A program made the position numbers and the translations under genes. Positions 49,017 to 64,000 of a stretch of 64,000 nucleotides of DNA are shown here, piece after piece (position 1 is the stretch's first letter; every line of letters starts with the position of its first letter). This DNA is from Ehretia macrophylla. Lineage: Eukaryota; Streptophyta; Magnoliopsida; Boraginales; Ehretiaceae. The stretch is from the NCBI GenBank assembly GCA_037974665.1, contig CM075766.1:51034569-51098568 (forward strand), read 5' to 3'. Below the pieces are notes generated by a model. The model was not told the DNA's origin. It ran no database searches and was given only the letters and a program-made list of their open reading frames with translations.

Positions 49017-49357
49017 TGTTGTAAATTAACTGCAAAAGACAACAATAGTATAGGGAGAGAACTGAAACTGTTATTGATTTTCGAATGATTTACATTTCAA
49101 TTATACTTCTCTATTTATAGAGTTTCAGAAGCTAATAGCTGATGACTGCAAGCTATTTACACTGCTGCTTGGAAGCTGCTGTTGATTGCAATCTGTTGAC
49201 GCTACTGCTTGTAAGCTGCTTGGTAGCTGGTGACTGCAAGCTGCTTACGCTGCTACTTATAAGCTGCTTAGTAGCAGGTGACTGCAAACTGCTTACGCTG
49301 CTACTTGTAAGTTGCTTAAATTGATAGTGAATATCCACCAATCGATATTTCATAACA
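49017..49357 (-). repeat. 5' LTR of the copia element, 341 bp
   Basis: Minus strand TGTTATGAAATATC to AATTTACAACA, followed by the leader CGTTATCAGCACGAGCC where the primer site should lie. It is not the classic TGGTATCAGAGC. Confidence 0.95.
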
Positions 49358-49430
49358 TAAACAACATTTTTTGACTAAAATTAGCAAGACACATGAAACC
49401 ATTCACCCCAAAACAAAAAATCACCCTCAA

Positions 49431-49860
49431 GGCTTCGTTTGTTTGCCGTAAAATATTTTCTCAAAAAATATTTTTTGAATTTTATGATGTTTGGTAATAT
49501 TGAAAAATTAGTCAAATGTAAAATATTTTTCGGTTAACAATTGCGGTTATTTTTTCTTAATTTTACGGTATTTGGTAATATCAAAAAATTGATCAATTAC
49601 AAAATGTTTTTTGGTCAACAATTGTAGTTAGTACAAAATTTTAAAAAATATTTTCATTTCTTTTGGAAGAAGAAAATATTTTACGAAACTTACAGTACTT
49701 TCAAACATTAGAAAATATTTTTTAATATTTTATTTTTTAGAAAAAAATATTTTTTCACAATAAATTATTTTACGATAAATAAATGAATTTTTGTAAAATA
49801 CTTTATTTAAAAAAAAATATTTTTTACAAATAATTTATTTTACAGCAAACAAACATAGCC
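49431..49860. mobile_element. Harbinger-like MITE, GTTTGTTTGCCGTAAAAT family, copy 3 (430 bp)
   Basis: Left end GGCTTCGTTTGTTTGCCGTA; right end, reverse-complemented, GGCTATGTTTGTTTGCTGTA. Flanks are CAA and TAA, a degraded 3-bp duplication. It lies about 70 bp beyond the copia 5' end. Confidence 0.75.
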
Positions 49861-51114
49861 TAAATCTACGTCATTGCTCCAATTGAGCAGTCAAATGGCA
49901 GGCGCCGTTAAGATTTACTGTTTTATATCGTCGAAAGGTCCTCTTTAATACATTAACAGGACGTCCGATCTTATTATATATATAGGATGAGATTTATATG
50001 TATGAGTCTTATCTCCTCACAGAAAGGATTTGACGTCTCACATAAAACATTTTTCCATCGTCTAATAGGCTCAGTTAAATGGTCAAATCCAGTCACAGAG
50101 TCCAAAATGGCGAGCTTGGGTAGTTCTGATGAGTTCACCTGGAGGAAATCTAATCATTAAATTAACATATCCTACATCACATGTCACTTCCATCAAGATT
50201 ATCTCTGTGCTTATCCATATTCCTATCACTTCTAAAATTTTAGTGTCTGATCATGAGAATTCACTTATGGAAATTTTTTTAATAAAGTATGTGGTAAATT
50301 TATCATAATTAGATATTAAGTTGTTTAAATATATCATGTTAAAATATTAGAATTTTTTTTTTTTATTAATTTGACAAAGTTTTAAATAAATTACTATGAT
50401 ATCTCAACTTATGATGATTAATTAATATTTGTCAACTAATTGAAACATTTTTTTATTTATGTAGGTATGACAAATCTGTCATATACCTCATGAAAGAAGA
50501 ATCCTTTCACTTATTCTAATTCTTGACTCCGTCGAGTGAAAGACGTTCTCATATCATCATCATAACGTTGTGCGGATTTAATAATTATAAATTGTATATA
50601 TAATTTTATTATAATTATGTTAATATTTTATTAACAAAAAAATTATGTTAATAATTGATAAATTATTGAATCTCATTTATAATCTGGTAGCATTATGAAT
50701 AGATCTATTTGTAATTTAGTCAATATAAAGATGAAGAAAATTAACTTATTTTTTTAGCCAATAAGTATGGACGTTGATTAGCTTGCAAATATATACTACC
50801 CATCAAAACATGCCAAGCTACTTTCAATGTTGGAGAAAAACCAATCAGGTGTGGTGTATAGGATAATATTGAAGAAAATTAAATAGACGCAACATCTTGA
50901 TAATTATCGTATAACTACTCTTGATAATTACTTGTTATGTTATAGTTTCCGAATTTAGTTTTCTATGGAAAAAAATATTAAAAGCTAGCCCAATGGTTAA
51001 TATATTTCTATGCTCACCAATCCGTCATTTGTTTGACTTAAAAAATTTGATTTGGATTGACTTATTACAAGATCATATGATAAATCCATGTCACAAAGGT
51101 GAATCTACACAAAC
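49861..51114. other. Intergenic DNA upstream of DAHP synthase
   Basis: AT-rich with no recognisable gene. The small frame at 50921-51160 is unsupported and overlaps the promoter. Confidence 0.5.
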
Positions 51115-51116
51115 CA

Positions 51117-51125
51117 TATATAAAA
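51117..51125 (+). promoter_or_regulatory. TATA box of DAHP synthase
   Basis: ATATATAAA lies about 100 bp before the ATG at 51225, followed by a CT-rich leader (CTCTCTCTCTAACAAC) near 51170. Confidence 0.55.
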
Positions 51126-51224
51126 TCCACTTCACACCCTTCACGTCTCTAACTTTCTAAGCCATTGTCTCTCTCTCTAACAACAAAAACAAGGAAAAAA
51201 AACACACACACACGCACACACACA

Positions 51225-56099
<4,875 letters not shown>

Positions 56100-58992
56100 T
56101 AAATGTTGGTTTGTTATCCTTGCAAAACTTTCGATGCTTAAGATATGTCTTATTTGCAGATAATTGTGTAATTTGATGCTAGTACCAAGCGAAGAAGGGT
56201 ATTGTCGCATCTAGATGTGGCGAAAACTGCTAAATACTAGAATGGTTCTGAGGTTGTTGAAAACTTGTGCTATGAACTTATCTTATGTGTTTATAATAGA
56301 GTATAGTTTGTCGATCAAAATGGATGGCTATGTTTTAAATTGATGTTATTGATAAGTATCAATTGGTTTGTGACATTTTGCCAAATGTCAGGATCATCAT
56401 CTAGATACATGTTTATATTGCATCATTTCTGATTGTCACCAGCAGATACCATGACCTGCATATGTATACCAAGAGAAATGGAAGATAATGTGCATTCCCC
56501 CTCCCCCTTTCATTCCAGGATTAAATCTTGAACGTGCCGATCAGAGGTTGTACCAGAGCAACTGGCAGTATCTTGTCGTCGAGACTGCCTTATAGCACAT
56601 ATTTAAGTTCTTATTTTCCCGAAAGTAAGTAAATCCCCAGTTGTCTGTCATTGACAGAGCTAGAACTATATGTAGGAGGTTTCACTCTCCATGAGTGTGT
56701 CGCACTGTGCGGCAGTGAAATTTCTGAATACCTTGCTTCTGTTGTTATCATGGTCCGGTTTGTCAATCTCAAAGTTTATCGTTCAAAGTTGGATTAGTCT
56801 ATTATGGCTTTAAGGAGTGTATGTGCAATTCTTGAAGTAGTATGGAGGCACCTCACCTGCTAGTTTTGCAAATAGAATGGAACCATTTCTGAAATTCTCA
56901 GGAAGAATCTCACCTTTGTGTGTACCATGTTTATGGATCTTCAAACAAATAATCTCGGATGACAAGCCAAAATTGGTAGTCAAGATGTACTAACGTGGTA
57001 TTTCCTTGTATGAGTTCAATGAATTTGGATTCTTCTGTAATGTTATAAATAATATAGATATTGTTGCAACACTTATTATTGTATGTCTAATTTCCCGTGT
57101 AAAGTCATGTTTGGTTAACTTATAAAGTTACCAACATTAAATTTGTTATGGTATAAAATTGGTCGATATCTGACTATTTTACTGAATTCTCGGATACAAA
57201 ATATTTGTCTATACCAATGATTTTTCGATGTGTTTTTTTTTAAATCATAGGGAAAGCAAATAATCCATGATAAATTGCAATGTGCTCTCCTCCTTTTGGG
57301 GTCCAATGATTTGAAGCTTCTTTTATTACCAAAATTTGAAATCAATCGCTAACCATTATTAGACGAGGCTGTTTCATCAACTCAGATTAAAATATACTTC
57401 CACGAATGTCGTGAAGCATATATGTGGAATTTAAATCATTACAGTGGTCACTGACATAGATGTCCAATAATTGACAATCCAACTCAAGTTGTGAAAAAGT
57501 TGCAGTAAATAGCGTAACTACGCCCAATTGGACTAAAAAGGGTATTTGGCTCATCTATAAGCTGGTCAACATAATTACTCAGCACTTAAAATGCTCGTTA
57601 AATATACTTAAAAATTGGGTCAAATGATCGAGTAACATTTTATTATAATTAAATATTATGAGTTCAAAATATAATTTTGGCCTGTATTGTACCAAAAGAA
57701 AAAGAAGAAAAATGATCATTCCATGCCTATTCATCTTTTTTTCGCTTTTCTAGGATAGCGAAGAACATTTTAGATGCGACAATGTTAGATCAACCACAAA
57801 ATAACAAACCTTGTAGTGCTTTGATAAATTTTAATAAGTGCACCAGACTAGTTAAGAAAGAAGCTCGAATTAAAAACTTTAGTGCCACCATAATATATGC
57901 TGGATTAGAAAAATTACATTAAATTTTGACACCTCTAACATTAGGAAAACAAAGCAGAAACGTAGTAGATGCCTATACATGAACACAAATGGTAGTCTAA
58001 ATTGTCTTGGTCTGGAAATAACAAATATATTCTCACTGTTTCTTCTTTATGGTCATCACTGATTTATCTTCCGGAAATATAAGCCTTCGAAAAACATGAA
58101 CACAGAAAAGACTTAAATATCTGACAAGGACATATATAGATCCAACTGAAAATTATTTCACACGGTTTGACGGACTTTAGGTCGTGAGTGTGAGTGTCGA
58201 CTCCACTACACACGGCCCGACGGAGACGATCAGTTTCCCAGACCCAACTAAAGAAAAGCTAGGAATGGGCCTTCACGATAATGAGCATCGTCACTGTGCC
58301 AATTAAGAAAAAATCCCATTAAGACTCTGCTATGGTGGTATGCCGTGACCCCAGTAACATTATAATATCATTGTTGTGCGCGATAAAGTATTAAAAATAA
58401 GATCGACCTTTTTTAAAAGGTATGTATGACAAAAATTCCTCAGAACGAACTACTAAACACAATCAACCAGTCACAAGCTTGTGATTTTCCCATTCCACCG
58501 TTCAATAATTTATTATGTTATGAAAATTTAATGATTGTAAATTATTTATTTGATTTCGTTACAATAATATCGATAATTTATAACCTTTATATAAGGGAGA
58601 GGAAAAATTATGAAGCTGAGTCTTGACCAAAAAGAAAAAACGAGTCACCCTTTAAAACGGCCGTGAACCCTACATCCACAGTCAGGTGCTTGAACCCACG
58701 CGTTGGGTAGGGCCCACGGCCTTATGTCTGAGAAGTTAACGTGTCCAAGCATTTTCCAAAAAAAGAAAATATGAAGTTGAATCAGTAGACTGATTTAACA
58801 CACAACTCTAGTCTCTACATAGACACTATCCATATTATTACATTTCCCCTACGTAAACTTTCTATATTTTTTTTTAAAACAAACAAAACTTACAAGTTAC
58901 ATGCAACTCAACAACAAAACAACTACGCATCCCCATATCAACATTCGTACACCTTCATGCACCAAATCTTTTCTTCCTCAAAGATTACGTCA
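56100..58992. other. Intergenic DNA between DAHP synthase and the EXORDIUM-like gene
   Basis: It contains the 3' flanks of the two convergent genes. No further gene is recognised; small frames at 57115-57345 and 58426-58626 are unsupported. A direct pair ACGGYYYGACGGA occurs near 58162 and 58206. Confidence 0.5.
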
Positions 58993-59904
58993 TCAAACAA
59001 GAGTTGAGCATGCCGAGGTTTTTGGGTCCCACATGGCCGGGAGCAAGAACTTGCGCCCGTTCACCCCGTGCGCATTGTAGCTTGCGCCAGTGGTCTTATC
59101 CACAAGAACTCGACCCGCATAACCCGGGTACGCACCCGACCCGAATACACCTGTGCAAGCCGAAACTGCCTCTAACGGCGCCGTCACTGGTCCTTGAAAA
59201 TAACCGTTATTAAAAGGGTTCGTTACCGTTCCCGCCAAAACCGTAGCCAAGTTAATGATCATGCCGTCAACTCCGACGTCTCCGTTAGGTGCAACTAACG
59301 GCGGACCTTGTGGGCCGTAAATGGGCTGATGGAAAGGCCACGCGCACTGACCCGGACACTGAGTCTCCGAGTTACCAACCCATGCATAGGCGAACCGAGT
59401 CTTCCCACGAGTTGACCCGTGGGTCCCACACCTACTCATGCAAAAGCCATCCACGTAAACATCCTTCGCCGTTAAAACGACGTTAACTCCCCCACTTGAA
59501 ACACCACCTTTTGATGCCAAATATGCAATATGATAATTCTTCAAGGCTTTTCCAAGTGAATACTTCTCATCAATAATTTGCTTGCCTACAACGAGCTTAG
59601 ATGCACCACCACCTTCATATTTTTCGGTGGTCTTCCACCATGTGGCGGCCGAGGGCAAAGCCGCGTTGGTGGCGCTAAAAGATTGTAAAAAGTCAACGAT
59701 CACCGACCGTTGGATTGGGGTAAACTTTCCATACCAGATGAGATTAACGGTGATGGTCCCTTTCAGAAGAAACCCATTATGGTACTTTAGCACAAGGGGT
59801 TGTTGCTGTACTAGCGCTGCAACAGAAGGTTCAAGAACTGAGATCAAAACGATGAGCAAAAGTAGAGTAGAAGAGCCAGTGGCAGAATGGTAATTGGATG
59901 CCAT
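58993..59904 (-). CDS. EXL: EXORDIUM-like protein (phosphate-induced protein 1 family)
   Basis: Secreted apoplastic proteins of this family promote cell expansion and respond to brassinosteroid and carbon status. Single exon, 303 residues, starting at [14 protein letters not shown] with a signal peptide ([17 protein letters not shown]). The frame is open 36 codons further upstream, but that Met lies upstream of the TATA box at 59988-59996, so the internal Met is chosen. Family blocks are all present: [96 protein letters not shown], and the C-terminal [19 protein letters not shown]. There is no catalytic residue known for the family. The frame is intact. Confidence 0.95.
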   Translation of the reverse strand: MASNYHSATGSSTLLLLIVLISVLEPSVAALVQQQPLVLKYHNGFLLKGTITVNLIWYGKFTPIQRSVIVDFLQSFSATNAALPSAATWWKTTEKYEGGGASKLVVGKQIIDEKYSLGKALKNYHIAYLASKGGVSSGGVNVVLTAKDVYVDGFCMSRCGTHGSTRGKTRFAYAWVGNSETQCPGQCAWPFHQPIYGPQGPPLVAPNGDVGVDGMIINLATVLAGTVTNPFNNGYFQGPVTAPLEAVSACTGVFGSGAYPGYAGRVLVDKTTGASYNAHGVNGRKFLLPAMWDPKTSACSTLV

Positions 59905-59987
59905 GCTTAAAGTCAAAGATTCAATGGTTTTTTTAAGTATAGAAGTAAGCTTTGAATTGGTGCAAGAGTGAGATGCTGTATATGGTC

Positions 59988-59996
59988 TATATATAG
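59988..59996 (-). promoter_or_regulatory. TATA box of the EXORDIUM-like gene
   Basis: On the minus strand CTATATATA lies about 85 bp before the chosen ATG at 59904. It rules out the more upstream Met at 60012. Confidence 0.7.
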
Positions 59997-60009
59997 GGGG
60001 TTTGGAGGA

Positions 60010-60186
60010 CACGTGGAAAGATGGGATTGGGTGTAGATTGTTACTTAGGCAGTTTGCCAGGCTGGAAGATTCGACGATGACGTGGAGGTCTAAGGGGTAG
60101 AGATCATATCACGTGGACAATGGTAAATGTAGAGGTGATGTGACGTGTGAGTGTAATTTCCTTTTTTTTTTTTGTGGTAACGTGTG
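60010..60186 (-). promoter_or_regulatory. G-boxes and BRRE-like motifs upstream of the EXORDIUM-like gene
   Basis: CACGTG occurs at 60010-60015 and 60110-60115. CGTGTG (brassinosteroid-response-element type) occurs at 60144-60149 and 60181-60186, each inside ACGTGTGAGTG. All lie within 200 bp of the TATA box. Members of this family are brassinosteroid-induced, so control through BZR-type factors is a reasonable inference. Confidence 0.45.
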
Positions 60187-60961
60187 AGTGCAATTTCAAT
60201 GCGTGAGGATTATTGTTTAGGATAGGCCGATAGGGCATGGCAATCCATATATCACGTACGGCTTTTCTGGGTTTTGGGTTTAGGGTACGGCCAGGGCCGA
60301 TATGAAAATTATTTTGATGAAAAGTTAAAACACATAAGTATTTAATTATATGAGTATATTTTTTTAATATGGGTTAATAAATTTTTTGACTTTATATATT
60401 TAATATTTTTTTTTTAAAAAAAAATAAAACTTTTAACGTTCTTTTGGGTCAGCAGACTAATCTAAATATATATCCGCCACTGGGTACGGTCTTTGTGATT
60501 ATAGCAATTAATTTAAATATAAAAACTTAAACTATTATAGATGAGTTAGTTGTATTTATATATTGTGTTTATCATGTCCTCTCACATGTAAGTTAAGTAG
60601 TTTTTAGATAGTTTTTTATTACATCTTACATGTGGACGTAATTTTACAAATTAATGACAGTAAATTTTGAACATATAACCTTTTGGTACTAAGCTTAATA
60701 CCATATTAAATGATCACATCATTTAAAAATTTAAATTATTAAAAAAAAAATTTATCATATTTATTTAATATATTCATCAATTAAAAATCCATATTATGGA
60801 TAACATTCTTGTATATCGCCAATGTAATTCTTCACCTTCTATATATGATAATGGTTTTTATTTAAATCAATTCTAACCGTTCTCTTATTTTCCTTTCCAA
60901 ACATTTAAAGGATTTAGATAATTTTTTTATATTTAAGAGTCTCATACTGCAGTTTCACTGT

Positions 60962-61010
<49 letters not shown>

Positions 61011-63206
61011 GGTGGTCAATTCCTCATTTTAGGATTGCAACTTGAAGTTTCCCATGAAGCCACTTTAAAATATCCTCGACTAAATTTTGATAATTATCTA
61101 AAAGGTTGTTGACATGTTACTTCATTAGTAATCGGGACAAATCCAGTAGTTTACCATGTCATTATATGAAAAGATGTGATGTAACAAAACACAATGATGT
61201 GAATTCCACAAATAAGGAAAGAGATAAAATTATATAATAATGTTTGTTGGCTTCATCACTTGCAAATGAAAACAGATTGTTATACACTGACATACAGCAG
61301 AGGTATACAATAGTTCCGTAACTTGATAGCTCCAGTTTTGTATGAAAAGTAGACAAGTCATTAGAGCATAATTTAGATGACATGAATACTTCCAAAAAAA
61401 TCACTCGCTTCTACAATTTACACTTGATAATAGCCATGCAATGAATTTTCTTAGGTTTATGTCCCAATCTTCCCTATCCTATTGGGAATCTCGGTTACAA
61501 TTTAAGAAATAGAATTTTTAAACTCTACTATGTTTCTTTCAAGCACAATTATGTGTCCCAACGTTATGATTTTGGTACGAGCCTTTTTTAAAGCTGTTTT
61601 CCGTTCTAATTTTGAAATAGTATCCCTATAAATAAGATAAATTAAATATACAAACGTACTTTAGAATTAGTTAGTATTTCTTGTGCATTTGAATATTAAC
61701 TTTGTAGAAGGTTTGATGAGAGACAATCATGTTCCGTGCACCCACTTTCAGCCAAAAACCTACCATCTTTATGCCATTGTCATGCACAATTAATTTGGTT
61801 TCTATTCCCTTTCTTACTTTCAGTTTCATTCCTTTAAATTGTTGAACTATTATAGAGATGATAGAGTTCTCTGTACCTAGCCAGAACCTTAATTTGTACA
61901 GCTTATGATAATTTATTTCCACAAAATTTGGGACCACTCAGCATATGTCACCTTTGAGTTGGTGTAAATGCAGAAAATAGAGGCCATAAGACCTTAGATT
62001 TAAAATTATATAATATAAATAGTAAAATTTAAATTTATAACTTTTTACATATAATATAATAAAAAACATTACTACTAAATTAAAGTTCTAGTGGTGGGGT
62101 CCCCATTTGGGGTTCATGAAAGATGTCTATAAGTTTAGCTTTGCTCTAGGTATGGTACAAAATTCAATGCCAACCCTTCTCTACTTTAATCATTACAAAA
62201 TTTAATATATGGACCCATGATCGAAGCCAAAAAGTAAAAAAGAAATGTCGATTATGTTCTTACTCCCTAAAGTGCTCCCTCTGATCTTCATGGCTACCCA
62301 AGTCAGAACTTTTATTAGATTGATATGTAACAATATATGAATTTTTATGGGTGAAGAGGTGGTATAAAATATTATTTTTTATATATTTTTTAGATTATTT
62401 TTAGTAATTATTTTTTTATTTTTTGTTTTTATATTACAAAACTAAATATATGGCTCTACAAATTTAGAAATTTTTTATTTAAATTTTATTCCAATAATAC
62501 TTTTTTATTTTAAACTATTAAAATTAAATATATAGACACAAAATTTGGTTCCCCAAATTTAAGAATTGAACCTGTCAATTCGAGGGCTCTCCAAAATAGG
62601 GAGACTCCTAAGGAGTCTGATGGACCTCTTTAACTATGCCAACCTCCTTATTTTAATATTTACTAAAATGTCAAGATAAAAGATTGTTAGAGTTGGTATT
62701 TCTTCACTTTTCCACACGATATAGTTGCGATAGACATAAATTTCTTTGTAATATTATAAAGTTTTAATAAAATAATTATGATAAAATAATAATATAATTA
62801 TTTAATTTTCATACTTAATAATATAAATTATTTTATTATAACCACTTTGTTATTTTGTCACCGTTGAATACGTCTAGAAAAAAAAAATTTCATAGATTTA
62901 GAAAAACAAATGAAGATAAGCTAGAAACGAGGTTGGTGGGCTTTATTATTATAACGCTCGTTGATTTGGTGGAAGCAAGAAACCAGAGACCGAAAGTGAA
63001 CTGAAAAAGAGTCGGTTTTCAAGAATTGCATCGGTTTTGTAAGTTGGCGATCGAAAATGGGGGCGGTGCCGACAAGTTTCCATTTCCATTTTTGTTTGCT
63101 TTCTGTGGATTATATTGCTTTCTGCTAAAGGCATATCCACTAGGGTACCCCCAAAAAACCGACGAGAGCAATGTGCGAACTGTTATCCAAGAAAAGTTGT
63201 CTCTTA
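60187..63206. other. AT-rich spacer, no gene seen
   Basis: An (AT)n tract of about 40 bp lies at 60967-61006. The 60290-60480 stretch, ending ATATATCCGCCACTGG, resembles the edge of a degraded element. The 62310-62640 stretch resembles the degraded MITE type at 16973-17326. Frames at 61162-61404, 61671-61937 and 62949-63140 have no recognisable product. Confidence 0.5.
60967..61006. repeat. (AT)n microsatellite
   Basis: An uninterrupted AT run of about 40 bp. Confidence 0.95.
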
Positions 63207-63559
63207 GTCTCTATTTGTTTGCCGTAAAATAATTTATTTATAAAAAATATTCTGTTTGTTTGTCATAAAATAATTTGTTAAGAAAAAATATTTTTTCAAA
63301 AAATAGAATAATAGAAAATATTTTCTTTTCAGAAAAATATTTTTTGGTATTTGAATGTCTGATATTTGAATGTACAGTGAGTTCAGTAAAATATTTTCTT
63401 CTCTCAAAAGATATGAAAATATTTTCCAGAATTTTGTACTAATTGCAATTGTTGACTGAAAAATATTTTTCAATTGACTATTTTTTCGGTATTACTAAAC
63501 ACTGAAAATATTTAGAAAATATTTTCTGAAAAAATATTTTACGGCAAACAAACAGAGCC
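63207..63559. mobile_element. Harbinger-like MITE, GTTTGTTTGCCGTAAAAT family, copy 4 (353 bp)
   Basis: Left end GTCTCTATTTGTTTGCCGTA; right end, reverse-complemented, GGCTCTGTTTGTTTGCCGTA. TTA flanks both sides (63204-63206 and 63560-63562). The left terminal motif is repeated once inside (about 63252). Noncoding. Confidence 0.8.
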
Positions 63560-64000
63560 TTAATAGATCCCAATTTTACTTGTCACCATTTTTTGTTTTG
63601 TGTTCATCGAAAATTCTTAGACACGGTGAATGTTTTGAACCACTGTTTTATTCTTTTTTTTTTGTTGCTAAAGCACTGCTTTATTCTTAGTATGTAAATA
63701 ATCGAAAAGCAGAGAGTGGTGTATGATAAAGAAATGAAAGACATATTTGATTTTTCGTATGAAAAAAAGTTACGGTTTAAAATTATTATCGTTTAGAAGA
63801 TTAACGCTTTGTTCAGTATTGATTATTACATGCACGACAACTTAAAACCGAATCTTTACTTGGTGAATGAACATCTAATTGTACTTCACCTCTACAAACC
63901 TATAATTAATAAAATATTTCAGTTAATAAAAATACTTAGTGAAAGATTCTAAATTGTTTATTTTCATCAGAAGTGGGGTGGTTAAGTTACAATGATTTTA
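63560..64000. other. Spacer at the window end, nothing recognised
   Basis: AT-rich sequence without a supported gene or element. Confidence 0.5.

Larger units (their letters stand above)
41165..49357 (-). mobile_element. Ty1/copia retrotransposon, defective, with nested solo LTR
   Basis: Two LTRs (339 and 341 bp) bound the element, and TAAAC flanks both sides (41160-41164 and 49358-49362), a perfect 5-bp target duplication. Minus-strand order is gag, protease, integrase, reverse transcriptase, RNase H, the copia order. About 8.2 kb in total, of which 2.4 kb is a foreign LTR inserted at 42204-44623. The pol region has several stops and frameshifts, so it cannot move on its own. Confidence 0.95.

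Noticed and set aside
59905..60012. N-terminal extension of the EXORDIUM-like protein starting at 60012
   Set aside because: It lies upstream of and across the TATA box, lacks signal peptide character, and the internal Met gives a normal secreted protein.
60290..60480. Possible TIR element ending in ATATATCCGCCACTGG
   Set aside because: Only one edge is suggestive; the opposite end and target duplication could not be found.

Overview
This window is nuclear DNA of a flowering plant, most likely a eudicot. The evidence is spliced genes with GT-AG introns, AT-rich intergenic DNA, a chloroplast-type DAHP synthase, a plant 14-3-3, a plant PABN, an EXORDIUM-like protein, a tRNA-derived SINE of the Au type, Ty3/gypsy and Ty1/copia LTR retrotransposons and many MITEs. 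The species cannot be fixed from the sequence alone.

Layout. 1-3178: 3' end of a chromodomain Ty3/gypsy element with a 2.4-kb LTR. 3180-12280: gene-free, built of MITE-like elements, including a 3.8-kb composite element carrying a G-rich minisatellite and a CA/TG/TA microsatellite. 12285-22515: a direct segmental duplication. Each copy holds one minus-strand gene for a small secreted six-cysteine peptide, and the copies are separated and interrupted by MITEs. 23385-24412: a decayed LYM2/CEBiP-like LysM gene. 24760-27805 (minus): a four-exon 14-3-3 gene. 30830-31099: a small retro-insertion. 31163-31633 (minus): a Pro/Tyr-rich protein with an 87-bp in-frame duplication. 31761-33757 (minus): a compact LTR element with only 269 bp between its LTRs. 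36452-40577: six-exon PABN gene (nuclear poly(A)-binding protein). 41165-49357 (minus): a copia element inserted 6 bp beyond the PABN AATAAA signal; a solo LTR of the same gypsy family as at the window start sits inside its RNase H region. 51225-56099: five-exon DAHP synthase. 58993-59904 (minus): EXORDIUM-like gene. The rest is AT-rich spacer with more MITEs.

The five conventional genes have unrelated roles: RNA 3'-end processing (PABN), phosphoprotein regulation (14-3-3), shikimate pathway entry (DAHP synthase), chitin perception (the LysM pseudogene) and cell expansion (EXORDIUM-like). They do not form a functional cluster. The strongest candidate for something undescribed is the pair of Cys-rich peptide genes. 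They share a signal-like N-terminus, a variable pro-region, an RRLL site resembling an S1P cleavage site, and a conserved cationic six-Cys tail, and their TATA-to-ATG spacing is nearly identical.

Exon boundaries were set by hand from GT-AG sites, reading frame and family knowledge. No database search was run.
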